Below, piece after piece: positions 1-11,094 of a stretch of DNA of 64,000 bases (the stretch's first letter is position 1; every line of letters begins with the position of its first letter). Under the pieces are notes generated by a model. That model searched no databases, had not been told where the DNA came from, and saw nothing but the letters and a program-made list of their open reading frames with translations. Made by a program: the position numbers and the translations under genes. Source of the stretch: Cladopsammia gracilis (taxonomy: Eukaryota; Cnidaria; Anthozoa; Scleractinia; Dendrophylliidae); contig JAJGOT010000461.1 in NCBI GenBank assembly GCA_022457155.1, forward strand, positions 310,001-374,000. Direction: 5' to 3'.

Positions 1-1006
1 CACATGCACTCCCGTATTAAACAATGAAAGAAATAAGTTCATCGAATGAATAAATTTACTGGTAATGTCCGAGGACAAAAATAATCAGTCTACATAGGAA
101 CAAATTGTCCGTTAATAAATAATTTGTCTGGTTCAGGTTTCAGGAAGATAGCTGTTTTCCCTTCTTCTCGCGCCTTCTTCATTCTTGGCCATTGCTTCTT
201 TCTTCTTTCGCTGATTTCCTTCGGGTAATCTGCGTAAACCTTTACATTCGTTTCTTCCTGCACTTCACGCGCTTTTCTGAAAATCATCTCCCGTTCAGGA
301 AATCTTAAAAATCGAACAATTATAGGCCTTGTTTCCCCTACCTTCTTTTTTCCAAGACGATGCGCTCTTTGGAATTCGATATCTTCAGCAATTTCCAACT
401 CCAGCTCTTCTTTGAGAAATTTGTGCACCACTTGAGGTACATCTTCGACACCACTGGCCGGTTCGGAAATACCAAAGAAACGCAAATTTTCTCGCCGGTT
501 GTATACTTCTTGGTACAACAGTTTATCCTCGAGCTCTTTAATTTTGTTTGCACTCGCCTCTTCTTTCTTCTTAAGCGCTTCAAGCTCTGAGTTTGCAAAT
601 GACATTGCTGTGTCCAATTCATTCGATGTTTGTTCTATCGCTTTCGTCTTGTCGTTTAACTTGTTCAACTCTGTTCCAAAAACTGTTTAACGACTTCTCC
701 ATAGATGTGACACGCTCAAAAATATTTTCCAGGTTTTGCAATCTACTTTCGACGCTCGTGAGCGTTTGGCAAATAGTTTCAAGTTGTTCTGTAATCTTGT
801 CGACCTTGTCCGACATGTTTGATTCTTGGTCGTCTTCGTCAAATACCATGTACGAGCTATTGCACAGTTTTTTTTCTTCTGGCGAACAAATGTCGCTATC
901 TGAACTGTAGCTACCACTTGCTTTCGTTTTTCGCTTAGTCCTTTGGGCCATAAACCGACTTGGTTAAAAAAAACTTTCGACTGAAATATACGGGAGTGAA
1001 TACATG
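1..1006 (-). mobile_element. Short element with L1-ORF1-like frame bounded by inverted ends
   Basis: A roughly 1-kb unit. Its left end (CACATGCACTCCCGTAT at the window edge) is the inverse of its right end near 986-1006 (ATACGGGAGTGAATACATGTG read on plus), apart from a 4-base indel. It encloses one minus-strand reading region related to LINE-1 ORF1. The left flank lies outside the window, so a target duplication cannot be tested. It sits in a FARSB intron, antisense to nothing recognisable. Confidence 0.45.
90..951 (-). pseudogene. L1 ORF1p-like (transposase_22-type) protein, frameshifted
   Basis: From the ATG at 951 the frame encodes a charged N-terminus and a coiled coil for 110 residues. 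Homologous-looking coding continues in another frame (90-668) as coiled coil, then an RRM-like block (RRENLRFFGI, then FQRAHRLGKK and RPIIVRF) and a basic C-terminal domain (ERRKKQWPRMKKAREEGK). This order is that of LINE-1 ORF1 RNA chaperones. The frame change lies near 665, where the coiled coil passes from one frame to the other, and a one-base indel would explain it. No endonuclease or reverse transcriptase frame accompanies it, so it is a partial or non-autonomous copy. Confidence 0.6.
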
Positions 1007-1575
1007 TGCGTCTTTACTCGGACATGGTCGCCCCAGAATTTAAAGTGTCCTACAGGTGTATGAAATACAGAATGATGTACAACTGCTTGTTTAGCCCTCA
1101 CATTTCTCTTACAGTAGATTATAACAACTGACAACTGACTAAAATTGAAGGTAGACCTTTCTCACTAAACATACATTAACCTCTGAAAGGTCAGGAGTTA
1201 CTAGGATAAATTATCTGAAGCCTGGAATTTATATACATGTACATGGTTTTCCTTACTTTATATAACTCCATCAGTTCAACAGCAGTAAATTCTTTTATCT
1301 GGAAAAGAACAAGGAAAATAATGTATTTGTTATTCTTTATTTAAAAAAGTTTCTAAAATCATAATGCATTAATGTACATGTAAGTAAAAATTGGGAAAAT
1401 GACAAAAAAACCCTGTTGAAACAAGGAAGCAAAATGGAAAATTAACCCAAAAGCCCCACCATACTGCAGTGCTGTGTTTATCCACGAAAATCACTGAACA
1501 CAACACTATTAAATGATATTACATTACATACAGTGCATTTTTAATTAAACAGAACATTCATGTTTCAGAACTCAC
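952..1575. other. FARSB intron sequence, nothing recognised
   Basis: AT-rich intronic sequence between the ORF1-like element and the last visible FARSB exon. No exon, repeat with clear ends or RNA gene was seen. The next FARSB exon must lie further left, outside the window or unrecognised. Confidence 0.4.
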
Positions 1576-1740
1576 TTGATTAAGAGGTTTAAACTTGATA
1601 TCCTGTGGGGGGAGGGCATCAAACAGAAATGGCCCCTGTATAGTGTCATAATCATGTGTCCCTATGGCAACAAGGCTCCGCCGTCGGCACAAGTTGTGAT
1701 GCAGTTTATCTTGAAGATCTATGAAGCTATCATAACTGGC
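1576..1740 (-). CDS. FARSB: FARSB exon (B3/B4-domain start, [14 protein letters not shown]...)
   Basis: 55 codons, phase 0 at both ends. The acceptor is after ...TTCTCCAG on the minus strand and the donor is GTGAGT. It encodes [28 protein letters not shown] and DIKFKPLNQ, highly conserved in PheRS beta. This is the last exon of the gene visible in the window. Confidence 0.93.
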
Positions 1741-4700
1741 CTGGAGAACAAGATAAAAAATTAACTAATGAAAACAAAAAACAAGAATGTCTTAAGATTT
1801 ATTTGTTGGAGTCATGCATGCACAAGACAAAGGTGCTAACATGTATGTAAGGTCACAGAGTACTTGTATATACCTGGTACATGTATTTTGCATACAGTGT
1901 AGCAGCTGTTAATTCATAAAAAAATAAGGTGGATGTGTTACTTTACCTGAGTGAATGTTATGTTCTTCAGCAGAGCAGCTACACAGTGAGGTCTAACAAG
2001 AGCTGTCTGAAGAAACAGGTTAACAAAATAATTAAATTGGATTAAATAACACAATAACAGTAATTCGATCTTTTCCTTCACTCCTCCAGATATGATTATT
2101 GATTTCGAAAAAGGTCTACAGACAGTATATGAAGGGCTCTATGCACAAGGGGTGGAGGTGCGGTGGCATACACAGCAGTGGTCAGCGTGTTGGACTTTCA
2201 ACCTGAAGGTTGTTGATTCATGCCTGGTCTCTGCCATCATGTTGTACTTCCTTAGACAAGAAACAGTTCTCTACACTTGTTTTTCACCCAGCAGTATACA
2301 GTACATGTCATATAAAAATTCAGAAGCATTAAAAAACAGATTTCAATTCCAAAATGTTTGTGGAAGTGTAGAGAGTTTGTGGAGTTTTGAAGCGCTGGAG
2401 CATTTTGTTCAATAGTTATAGGTGAACCAGTATTACATGTAGACATTTTTACATTGTAGTAAAAATGTATGCAGCGGCCATCTTTGTGTACATGTACCAC
2501 TTTGGTGCACCATAATGGCAGCCAAAACTTCAAAATCATAATTATGCAAAAAATCTTATCACAAAAGATTGGATTCACTATAATTTATGCTTGTATAAAT
2601 GTAAGCATCTTCATGTATAATGAGAAAAACAACTTTCAATAGGTTCAATTTTGTTTATGTTCACAGCTTATTTGAAATACATTGTAGCGTGATAAATTGT
2701 GTGACACATTTAAAACCTTCACAAATCAGAAGCAGAACATTGTTAAAACGTGAAACTTTTTGTGAAGGATTGTAACACTGGTACATGTATCAATGTTATT
2801 ACCATGTTAGAAACAGCTTTGTAGGATGTATAGTTTAGATTATTTTTGAATTTTTATGACATCATGTGCGAGTCAAGAATAAATAAGTTTGGGTTCTTTC
2901 TGCATGTACTGGTATCCATGGTCTTCTATTGTTTGTGAGGTATTGTATTTTTGGTCTTGTTTTGCATTTGTATTGTTGTCGTTCTTTGTTCCTTTTGTTT
3001 TACGTAATGTGTGCTCCGGTACATGCAGAATCTACCTAAGTTTCTACATTTACATGCATGGGGAAAGAGCATTAGCTAGCTTTTAGTCTTTTATGAATTC
3101 AAATGGGTATGAGAAAAGATAAGCACACAGATCCTAAGACTTACATTCTTAGCAATCTTTAACCTCTGCATTCCACCATCAGGTTTCACAGCTTTGTATC
3201 TGGGAGCCTTAATCCTTAACACAATAAAAGACACTCAGTCATTGTAAAATTGATGATAAAATGTGTAGTTCCAGAAAAAATCCACACCCACCCCATGGAA
3301 GGTCATTGGAAATTCCTAGGGGGAGGGGGGTCTTAAAAGCCAACATTTTAGAAGCAAAGTATGAAGCTAAACTGGAATTTCCTAAGGGGACGGGGGGTGC
3401 TAAACAAAAAACCTTCTGTGGGGGGAGTATGGACATTTTCTGGAACTGCACAATGTGTGCTTGCAGATACACATCCATCCCACCACACCATGGAATTAAA
3501 CAACATTACATTACATGTATTAATTTTATTTGTACATGATTAGTAACAGAGCAGCTAAGTTGATGTGGTCTTGTGAATTGCCCACAATTAAAAATTTATG
3601 TAAACAATGTGAATGCAAGCAACTAAAACATTTGAACTCAATAATGAGACATTAATTGCAATGTACATGTTATGATGTACTTACTGTCCAAGGAAAACTT
3701 GAATTCCTCTTGAAATCCCCTCGATACAAAGAAGGTCATATCTATTAAGAAAACAAATGTTAATTTATTTACAGTGTACAGCACTTGAAGCAAATAGCAG
3801 TCTCGACTACTGTATGTTATTTTCACGGGTATTGCAACAACTTAATCACTGCAACCTTTGATAAAATTAAGTTTTGTTAAAGTGCAACTAACCCCCAATA
3901 ATGATTTTCGCCAAACGAAATCTCCTAATTGTCCTGATTACCTATGTGGAAATTTTTTTACCGTAGCATTTTCCTTGCTTTTTTATAGCTTTTTAAAGTT
4001 TCAAATTTTGGCAGTTCTTTCGGCCAGTACCGAGCAATGTGAAGAATGGGTCTGAGTTTTGTTTGGACATCTTGTAACATCATCAGAGGAGATTGATTTT
4101 CATGATGCGAAGAGCAAAGAAACTGTGGACAAACACAAAAAGGCATTGGAGTGCACAAAATCCCTTTTTTGGCTTTTGAGTACCATTCGCGTTAAAATGC
4201 CTTCTCCTTTGTCGCTTCGCGGTAATATGCTCATGAGAATGCGGCAAATGGTCTCCTTCGATGATGTCACAGCAAAGTTTGACCCAACTCCCAAAAATGC
4301 TCGGTAATGGGGCAGAAGCACCTAAATTCAAACAGCTGTAGAAACGCAGGGATTTTATCAATTACGATAATTTTTTCGCACAAGTAAGATCAAGTAATCA
4401 GGACCAATGGGCATTTTATTTAGCGAAAGAAAAAAATTGGGGTTAGTTGCACTTTAACTTAAGGTACATGTATGTTATGAAAAGTACAAAACAACAACAA
4501 CAACAATAAAAAAGAGAAGTTTAAACAGTCTGAGTCATTCCATTTGGAAAGTTTCAGAAATAGATTGCTGATCACCAATGACCCATTTGTTCTTTTCTTA
4601 TCAGTCCCAGGTCCTGCTCATGTGGATAATAGTTTACACCCTTTTCCTTCACCCATAAAGTCGACTTAAATAATTCAATGTTTTTGTGTGAAATTATCAA

Positions 4701-7700
4701 CAGGAAGGTTTGTGTAATCTGTAAGCACCTCTGTTTGTTTCCTCATATGGTTCAAATTACATGTTTCATATGTCATAAACAACCGGACAAAATAAATTGT
4801 AAATAATTTATAACATAAGTTCTCTTGATGAGCATTTGATGCTCTTTGAGCAAAATGTTAACTTACTGTATAATAATAATTTTATTGCTTTAAAGAAATG
4901 AAGTACATTGTAACAACAATATTAAATCATTCCACATCAGTTATAATAACTTTAATTAGAATTTAATTTCATTAAAATGATTCATTTGTAGCTTTGATTT
5001 GATAGGAAAATAGGACTAGTATTTGAAAGATCAAACTGCCAGATGAAGATTCACTGGTCCAAGGGCAGTGAGGGACATAAACTAACGACATTATGTCATA
5101 TTGACATCATTACACTTTACATGATGAGGAAGTAAGACAGAAGAAAACAAAGCAGCTGTACATACCTACATGTAGATTTTAATATAAAATGTTCAACATA
5201 AATAATCCCGGCGTGGCGAATGAAATGGTTTGGTAATCAAATTTAATCGAACCAATCAAGCTTAATTGAACGATTGGGTTTGATTGAGTTCGGGAATCAA
5301 ACACAATCGAACCAGAAAATTTGTTTAAGGGTTCGACGGAATTTGATTTCCAAACCCAATCGAACAATAAAGAAAAATCACTCAAAATATACCAGATATT
5401 TGAACAGTCTGTCTAAGTACGTGAGAGCAATAATTTATTATGAATTACATGTAAGTTCAACAGACAATTAAAATCAATATCACATCACTGTACAGTTGTT
5501 CTATTTCATGATTTATTCACTATAGAATCTTGGATAACCCAAGCAAAATACAATGAACTGAAACAAAGCCATAAATGGTATAATTATCTTCAAGTCATTT
5601 TAAAAATACAAATTAGTTGTGAACACTGGTGCGGTAAACTTACAGGTACATGTACATATAGCAACGTTCATAATTATTGAATTGAATAACACTCAGGGTC
5701 TGGAAGGGGTTCTGCGTGATCCGGGATTTAGCCAAAATTGAGCGCGTGATTCGGGAATACAAAATAAATCCAGCCGTGATTCGGGAATACTATATCAGCT
5801 GTGACGCGGGATTTGCTTAATCTGTGGTTCGTGATTCGTGATTTCCACCGACAAAATTCTGTGAAATTCAAATATTTTAGCGCGCATCAATTCACACTCT
5901 CAATTTAGCGACCTGTCAAAAACTTCTTAACTCTCATGCCATGTCACAACGGGCGGTTTAAGACTATCACATGTGTCATTTTATACGTGGTTACATTATG
6001 GGCCACGGGTGGGAAGCTACTGTACTTGGACCTGATCGTCCTGTTTTCGACTTTCTGTTTGTTTATTGTCTATCGCTATACTATGGCGAGTAATGAGATC
6101 AGTTCCACAGTTAAGGCCCGTTTACACAGGCAATTTTTTGTGCAATTTTTGTCGCACTTGTCGATGCAATTTTTGTCACGCGCAAGTTGCATCTTCAAAT
6201 CGCATGTGTAAACGGGCAGCGATTTCAGTGCGATTTGGGCGCGATTTGTCGCGCGATGTCGCAGAGGTGCTGATGATAGGGGTCTCGTCGGAAATTTTGA
6301 AAAACACCCTAAAAGGTACCAGAATTTTGTTTGATTGGCGTGGCTCAAAATAATTTTTACCCCTAAGAGTCCCCCTGGGTATCGCACCCAAATTTACAGC
6401 TATTTATGAAGTCGCCCGAGGCAAAGGCCTTAAAGAAAATCCTGTAGTGGATTTCTTTCGAAAAACTAAAGGCGCTACAGCATAGAAATAGGATATATGC
6501 AGAAAAAAATTTCACAGACTACGTGATTCGGGAAATGACAAAAACAAGCTTCGTGATTCGGGAATTTACGTAAAAATAGCCCGTGATTCGTGATCCAGAC
6601 CCCCCCTTCCAGACCCTGAACACTGTGAGGTAATGTGAAATAAAAGAAGCCACCATCATATTTACAAGAAAGACAATTAACAGCAACAACAGAGTTAAAA
6701 GTGTAACAATCTGTAAAAAAGTTCTAGGAGTCCATCACATAAGAGGGTGTTTAACAGCTGAACACTTGCAAAAAAACCATCAATGCACTTGAACATGTTC
6801 ATGTCGACAAAAGTGGTTAGGAAAAAATAATAATGATTAATATGTTTAGAAGGCGATATCGTCTAAAATCAAAATAGATCACTTGATAACAATAACGATA
6901 TTCAGTCAATTCAATAATTATTATTGCTGACCAACGGACGATCTTCGTCTAGAGGTTCGTTGGCTTGCTCGCTGTTTCCTGGGGCATTTGCTTCGCTTGA
7001 AATTCCGACCTGTTCTGCAATCTCCTGTGTTATATAGTCCCATGGGCGGAACTCTGAATTTCAAGTGACAGAGATGATCAAAGCATTTGTTTGGGTTTGA
7101 AATTTTCGATACTGGGAATTTTTTTGGCAGGAAAATTTGGCAAGTATTTTTTTGTGTGGCTTGATTTAAGTAGGGATTTTTTTGGGTATTCAAAACAATC
7201 TGAAGATTCATGGTACTGCCTGTATATCCCGGCCGCATAGTTGCATCTGTTTCATAAAACCGGTTATACAACAGTCTGCAAAGTGTCCCGGGGTGTATCC
7301 AACAAAGCTTACTACCAGATGAGGACAAGATAAATTCAGATGGTATGATGAATAAACAAACACAAACAATCAATTTCTTACATTTTTTTTTGGTGTTATA
7401 ATTATCATTTAATCCTTTCTGGAAATTTTTAAGGCTTGGAAATTCGCCATGGGATTTTTTGGGGGTTAATTTTTGGTCCAGGGATTTTTTGGGTTTTGTT
7501 GGAAGCCCTAGGAATTTTTTTTGGGTTTTGATTTTTGCCCCCATTAGATCATTGTGGTCACTTGAAATCTGGAGTACCCCCTCCATGTCAGTTTCAGTAA
7601 TATTTTGCTGTTTTTTTTTTTTCTACAAAGCACACTTGCATTTATGACACTTGTATTCCCATTCCACCTACATTTTCAATCAAATGCAATCCAACATCGA

Positions 7701-10430
7701 TCATTTTTTAAAAGACACTGAACAATCAAACCTTATCGAACTCAATCAAACCTAATCAAACATTAGATTGGGTTTGATTGCTCCAAATTTTTTGTAAGGG
7801 TTTGATTGTGTTCAATTAAGTTTGATTGGGTTCGATTGAGTTTAATTACTGAATTGTTCGATGAGCTACACCAGGAAATAATGCATATGCTTGTACAGTG
7901 GATTGTGTACCTGTTAGCTGGAATTTCAATTTTGTAAATTACGGTTTCATCTTTTCCCTCTTCACTTTCAGTGACCTGCAGATACAAATGTACATGGTTA
8001 CACATTATTGTCTCGACAATCACCATGTTTCCTTCCCTTTGTTGAGTTCATTTACATTTACTGATTTGCTAACAGTTACTGCATATACATGTACTCGGCT
8101 TATAGGCAAATAAATACTCCTGTCCGTCACCAGGTTCCATGACAGACTGGTTCCCATTTATAGTTTAGTGAAGAGGAGACATGGTGAAGAATGGTAGAGA
8201 GAGAACGAGGTGAACTTGGGTTCAAAGGTTGGACAGAAGCCGGTAGTTGTGCCAAAGACCGAGAAGCTTGGAGAGAGAGAACACAAGGCCCTATTTCCCT
8301 CAAAGGGAAAACGATATGATGATGAAGAGAGACAAAGAAGTAAAGTTTCTTTTTCAAACTGCCGTCTTTTAGGCATCCTTACCAATTTGAAGTCCACAAC
8401 ACTAAACCACATACCCAGGTGGGGATGATTGAATTTTTGGTGAGTTTAAGGACGTTTGTGCTAATTGTTTCTGCACATTCTTACTGCACACACAGTTTGT
8501 GTTGCAATATTGCCATGTTACATGTACATCATGCACGAGTGTGCGTGCAAGAGAAAAATCTAAGAACATAAAGGGCTGGACAGCCTTTGCGTTAACTTTG
8601 CTTAGATTTAACTTGCTTGGTTGGTTGGTGACCCCAATATTTTTTCGACAGATAATTTTCTTTTCTGATTCTCAACAGATTGTGAAAAAATGAAAAAAAA
8701 AAGGAATGTACATGTAGGAAGTTCAAAATTTTTCCATCTTTACCTGCGTGATATCAAATTTTGCCAACTTGCAGCTGTCAGAGTTTGCAAATGCTGTCAT
8801 TTAAAAATTAGATTTCCTTTAAGGGATGTCACCAGTTGAATGAATTTGCTTAACAGACCTACATGTACTAGTATAAAATTTAGCATAGAAAGTTGCATTT
8901 TAAAGATTCATTTGCAATATTTTTAGACTAACAGTACAGACATTGGGGCCATAATCTAGGAAGGAAGACCAATTAATTAATTTTTTAAAATTAGGGTTGC
9001 CTTTCAGATCTTATCTCGGAAATGAAGTTGGTGACCTCCTAATTTTTTTGTATTTATGATACGAGTAACTTATTACCTAGCTGTAGCAAAAGTTTTATAA
9101 AAAAAATCAATGTTAAAAGATTTTCGCACAAACGTCCTCAAATAAATGACAAAGTCACTGTTGGGCCATAAGTTAAAGGACTAATGTACTTTGCCTGAAG
9201 TGAGGGATTGCATCTCATTTGAGCCATATTTGGCCTGTGGTGGTGGGGGGAAAAAGGTATGGAGGTAAATCTGATTTAAGGACATTCGCGCGAAAATCTT
9301 CCAACATTGATTTTTTTATAAAACTTTTGCTACAGCTAGGTTATGAGCTATTCATGTTAGAAATGCAAAAAAATGAGGGGGTCACCGACTTCGTTTCCGA
9401 GATAACCTATCTGAAAGGCGACCCTAATTGGTCTTCCTTACGGGATACGACCCCAATGTCTGTTAGTCTGAAAATATTGCAAATGAACCTCTAAAATGCA
9501 ACTTTCTTTCCCAAATTTTATGCGAGTAGGTCTGTTCAGCAAATTCATTCACCTGGTGACGTTCCTTGAAGTAAATTTCATCTTTAAACGACAGCATTTG
9601 CAAACTCTGACAGCCGCAAATTGGCAGGATTCGATGTTGCGCGGGTAGAAAAATGGAAAAAAAATTGAACTTCCTACATTGATTTTTTGTTCATTTTTTC
9701 ACAATCTGTCGAGAATTGGCAAAGAAAATTATCTATCAAAAAAAAATTTGGGGTCCTCTGTCTCTTTTGCTCCTGAGCTTACAAGGGTCTTTTGAAAAGT
9801 TTTTCCACCCCCCTCCCCGATCGGCCAGCCTGGCTTACATCTAATCTTATTTTGTTTCATTATTAATGTCTAAATGTTGATGTCTGATTAAGAAAGCCAG
9901 CTTTGTTAATCAGTACAAACCTTTCCTCTTGCTTTCTTCCTTGATAGATTATTAAAATGTCTGCATTTAATAATGAGTTTGACTGTCATACATGCATAGT
10001 GTACTTGGCCACTTTTTGATCAGGTAAATCAATTCATCACTATTTACTAGGAAATTGCCTTAATGTTAATCAGTTATAAACTGGTTTCAAGCAGTCCACT
10101 CAATGATTGGAAATTGATTTTAGTGAGTTTATTGACCCACCCGGAAACTATCTACCAACGGGCTGCAATAACATATTCTTCAGGAGGCTCTTACCACTTC
10201 ATCCAGTTCAAGGCCAAAATCAAAGCATAATTCTTCAAACTCTTCGTCAGCTAAATAAGAAATAACAATTTGTAAGCTGCTTTCGATCCTAAAAGTTATT
10301 CAAATATTCAAGCTCACACTATTTGATCGAAGTTTGCACCACGTGCGCTAGTCAAGAACCAATGTTACTTACTAAATTCCTTGCCAATGGCTTCAAATAA
10401 CAGCTCTCTCTTAACATCTACTGTTGGCAT
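1576..10430 (-). CDS. FARSB: Phenylalanyl-tRNA synthetase beta subunit (cytosolic), 5' part of gene
   Basis: Seven minus-strand exons give the N-terminal part of the eukaryotic PheRS beta subunit, which pairs with FARSA to charge tRNA-Phe in the cytosol. In coding order: 10373-10430, 10195-10250, 7911-7975, 3685-3741, 3145-3214, 1947-2006, 1576-1740. Every junction has GT/AG and the phases agree. Diagnostic stretches are the start [58 protein letters not shown] and [16 protein letters not shown]. The start is fixed by the conserved MPT-VKR N-terminus. Between exons 2 and 3 about 12-20 residues usual in the family are not accounted for, so one small exon between 7976 and 10194 was probably missed. 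The rest of the gene lies to the left. The introns are heavily loaded with MITE-like insertions. Confidence 0.93.
1947..2006 (-). CDS. FARSB: FARSB exon ([16 protein letters not shown])
   Basis: 20 codons in phase 0, acceptor TTTCTTCAG and donor GTAAAG. The peptide matches the conserved beta-subunit segment just before YDSFIDLQ. Confidence 0.9.
2007..3144. other. FARSB intron with SINE-like and dispersed-repeat sequence
   Basis: Around 2150-2280 the sequence resembles a tRNA-derived SINE head followed by a body ending near CTTAGACAAGAAACAG. Positions 2918-3030 are closely repeated at 12024-12140 (TTTGTGAGGTATTGTA...TTTTACGT), marking a dispersed repeat. No exon was seen. Confidence 0.4.
3145..3214 (-). 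CDS. FARSB: FARSB exon ([15 protein letters not shown])
   Basis: The acceptor is the first of two nearby AGs (GTTAAG|GATTAAG). Only that choice keeps the frame with the upstream exon, giving [10 protein letters not shown]. The donor is GTAAGT. Confidence 0.88.
3262..3452. repeat. Small foldback (MITE-like) element
   Basis: Imperfect inverted repeat: TGTGTAGTTCCAGAAAA at the left against TTTTCTGGAACTGCACA at the right, with G-rich internal arms. It lies in a FARSB intron. Confidence 0.5.
3685..3741 (-). CDS. FARSB: FARSB exon ([18 protein letters not shown])
   Basis: Starts by completing an AGA arginine codon split with the previous exon (PAN-R-YDLLC) and ends two bases into a glutamine codon. 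Acceptor TTAATAG, donor GTAAGT. Confidence 0.92.
3877..4457. mobile_element. TTAA-flanked MITE, about 580 bp
   Basis: The ends are inverse copies, TTAAAGTGCAACTAACCCC at the left and its inverse at the right, each including a TTAA. TTAA target sites are typical of piggyBac-type transposition. No transposase frame is present. Confidence 0.6.
4458..5693. other. FARSB intron sequence, repeat-like, no gene
   Basis: AT-rich. Positions 5220-5370 contain degenerate repeats of a TTGATTGGGTTCGATTGA-type motif that recurs at 7690-7860, a second block of the same satellite-like family. No coding evidence. Confidence 0.4.
5694..6618. mobile_element. Non-autonomous element with 6-bp target duplication
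   Basis: The ends CAGGGTCTGGAAGGGG and its inverse (CCTTCCAGACCCTG) are flanked by AACACT on both sides (5688-5693 and 6619-6624). Subterminal repeats of GTGATTCGGGAA occur at both ends. A second small foldback (GCCCGTTTACAC...GTGTAAACGGGC, about 6117-6220) is nested inside. No transposase. Confidence 0.6.
6619..7910. other. FARSB intron with degraded repeats
   Basis: Around 7050-7590 an imperfect inverted repeat with many GGGATTTTTTTGGG-like runs suggests a decayed foldback element. The FARSB-intron satellite motif recurs at 7690-7860. No exon seen. Confidence 0.35.
7911..7975 (-). CDS. FARSB: FARSB exon (YKIEIPANR)
   Basis: 21 codons plus two bases. Acceptor CTGCAG, donor GTACAC. It encodes [21 protein letters not shown], with the invariant PANR finished by the next exon. 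Confidence 0.88.
8629..9755. repeat. Large foldback: about 500-bp inverted arms with a 130-bp centre
   Basis: The left arm (about 8629-9142) and right arm (about 9275-9755) are imperfect reverse complements. Paired landmarks are CAACAGATTGTGAAAAAATG with its inverse near 9700, GAAGTTCAA, CAAACTCTGACAGC, ACTTTTGCTACAGCTAGG, and the inner AATCAATGTT. No transposase frame. It lies in a FARSB intron. Confidence 0.65.
10195..10250 (-). CDS. FARSB: FARSB exon 2 ([18 protein letters not shown])
   Basis: Acceptor TTATTTAG, donor GTAAGA. Completes a threonine codon split from exon 1, giving [18 protein letters not shown] as in the family. Confidence 0.94.
10373..10430 (-). CDS. FARSB: FARSB exon 1 (start codon)
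   Basis: ATG at 10430 on the minus strand opens [19 protein letters not shown], the conserved beta-subunit N-terminus. The donor is GTAAGT. Confidence 0.94.
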
Positions 10431-10870
10431 GGTTTATGAATCTAGATTACCCTTATGAAAATCAATAAATAACAAAATCCAAGAAATTTCATCAGCCGAT
10501 CGGCGAGCCCTTCGAGAGTAGTTTCTAGTCTATTGAACTGACCACTCGGCTACACAGCGCGGGCTCAGTCAATGTTTCATTAGAAACCGAGGGTCCTTCT
10601 TCGAGTACAAAGGAGGATACATGCACTGCAAGCCAACTATATTATCAAACGGTTGCAAGCCGCAAGCAGCTCATTTTACACAGGTTGGAGGTCAGTTGGT
10701 CGTAGCAGAAAGCTTTCAAAATAAATCTACGTTAACCTATTTATTCTATTCACCTTTACAGAATATTTTCCATTTCGGGTTATGTTTACAGTTTGCTTAA
10801 AGGCCGCTTAACTTCCCATACGGGTCGAAACTCGCAACTGATAAGCGTCGAGTGGTAGATAGCCTTTATG

Positions 10871-11094
10871 GCTGGCGGTTTTTTTGTGCGTGATGCTGAA
10901 TTCTCGAGAGGCGAAGCCGCGTGCGAGTTTCGAGCGGCGAACCAATCAGAACGGCCCGTACGCCGGCGTATGGACTACTCAAAAAGCACACGAAACCGAG
11001 CAGGCGGTTTTTCACGGCTTCGCCGCTCGAAACTCGAAACTCGCGGCTTCGCCGCTCGCGAATTATCGCGCGCGCCAACAAAAAAACCGCCAGC
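10871..11094. mobile_element. GC-rich MITE with 17-bp perfect TIRs
   Basis: GCTGGCGGTTTTTTTGT at the left is exactly inverted at the right. The interior is palindromic (TTCGCCGCTCG repeats), and it contrasts with AT-rich surroundings. No clear target duplication. Confidence 0.6.
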
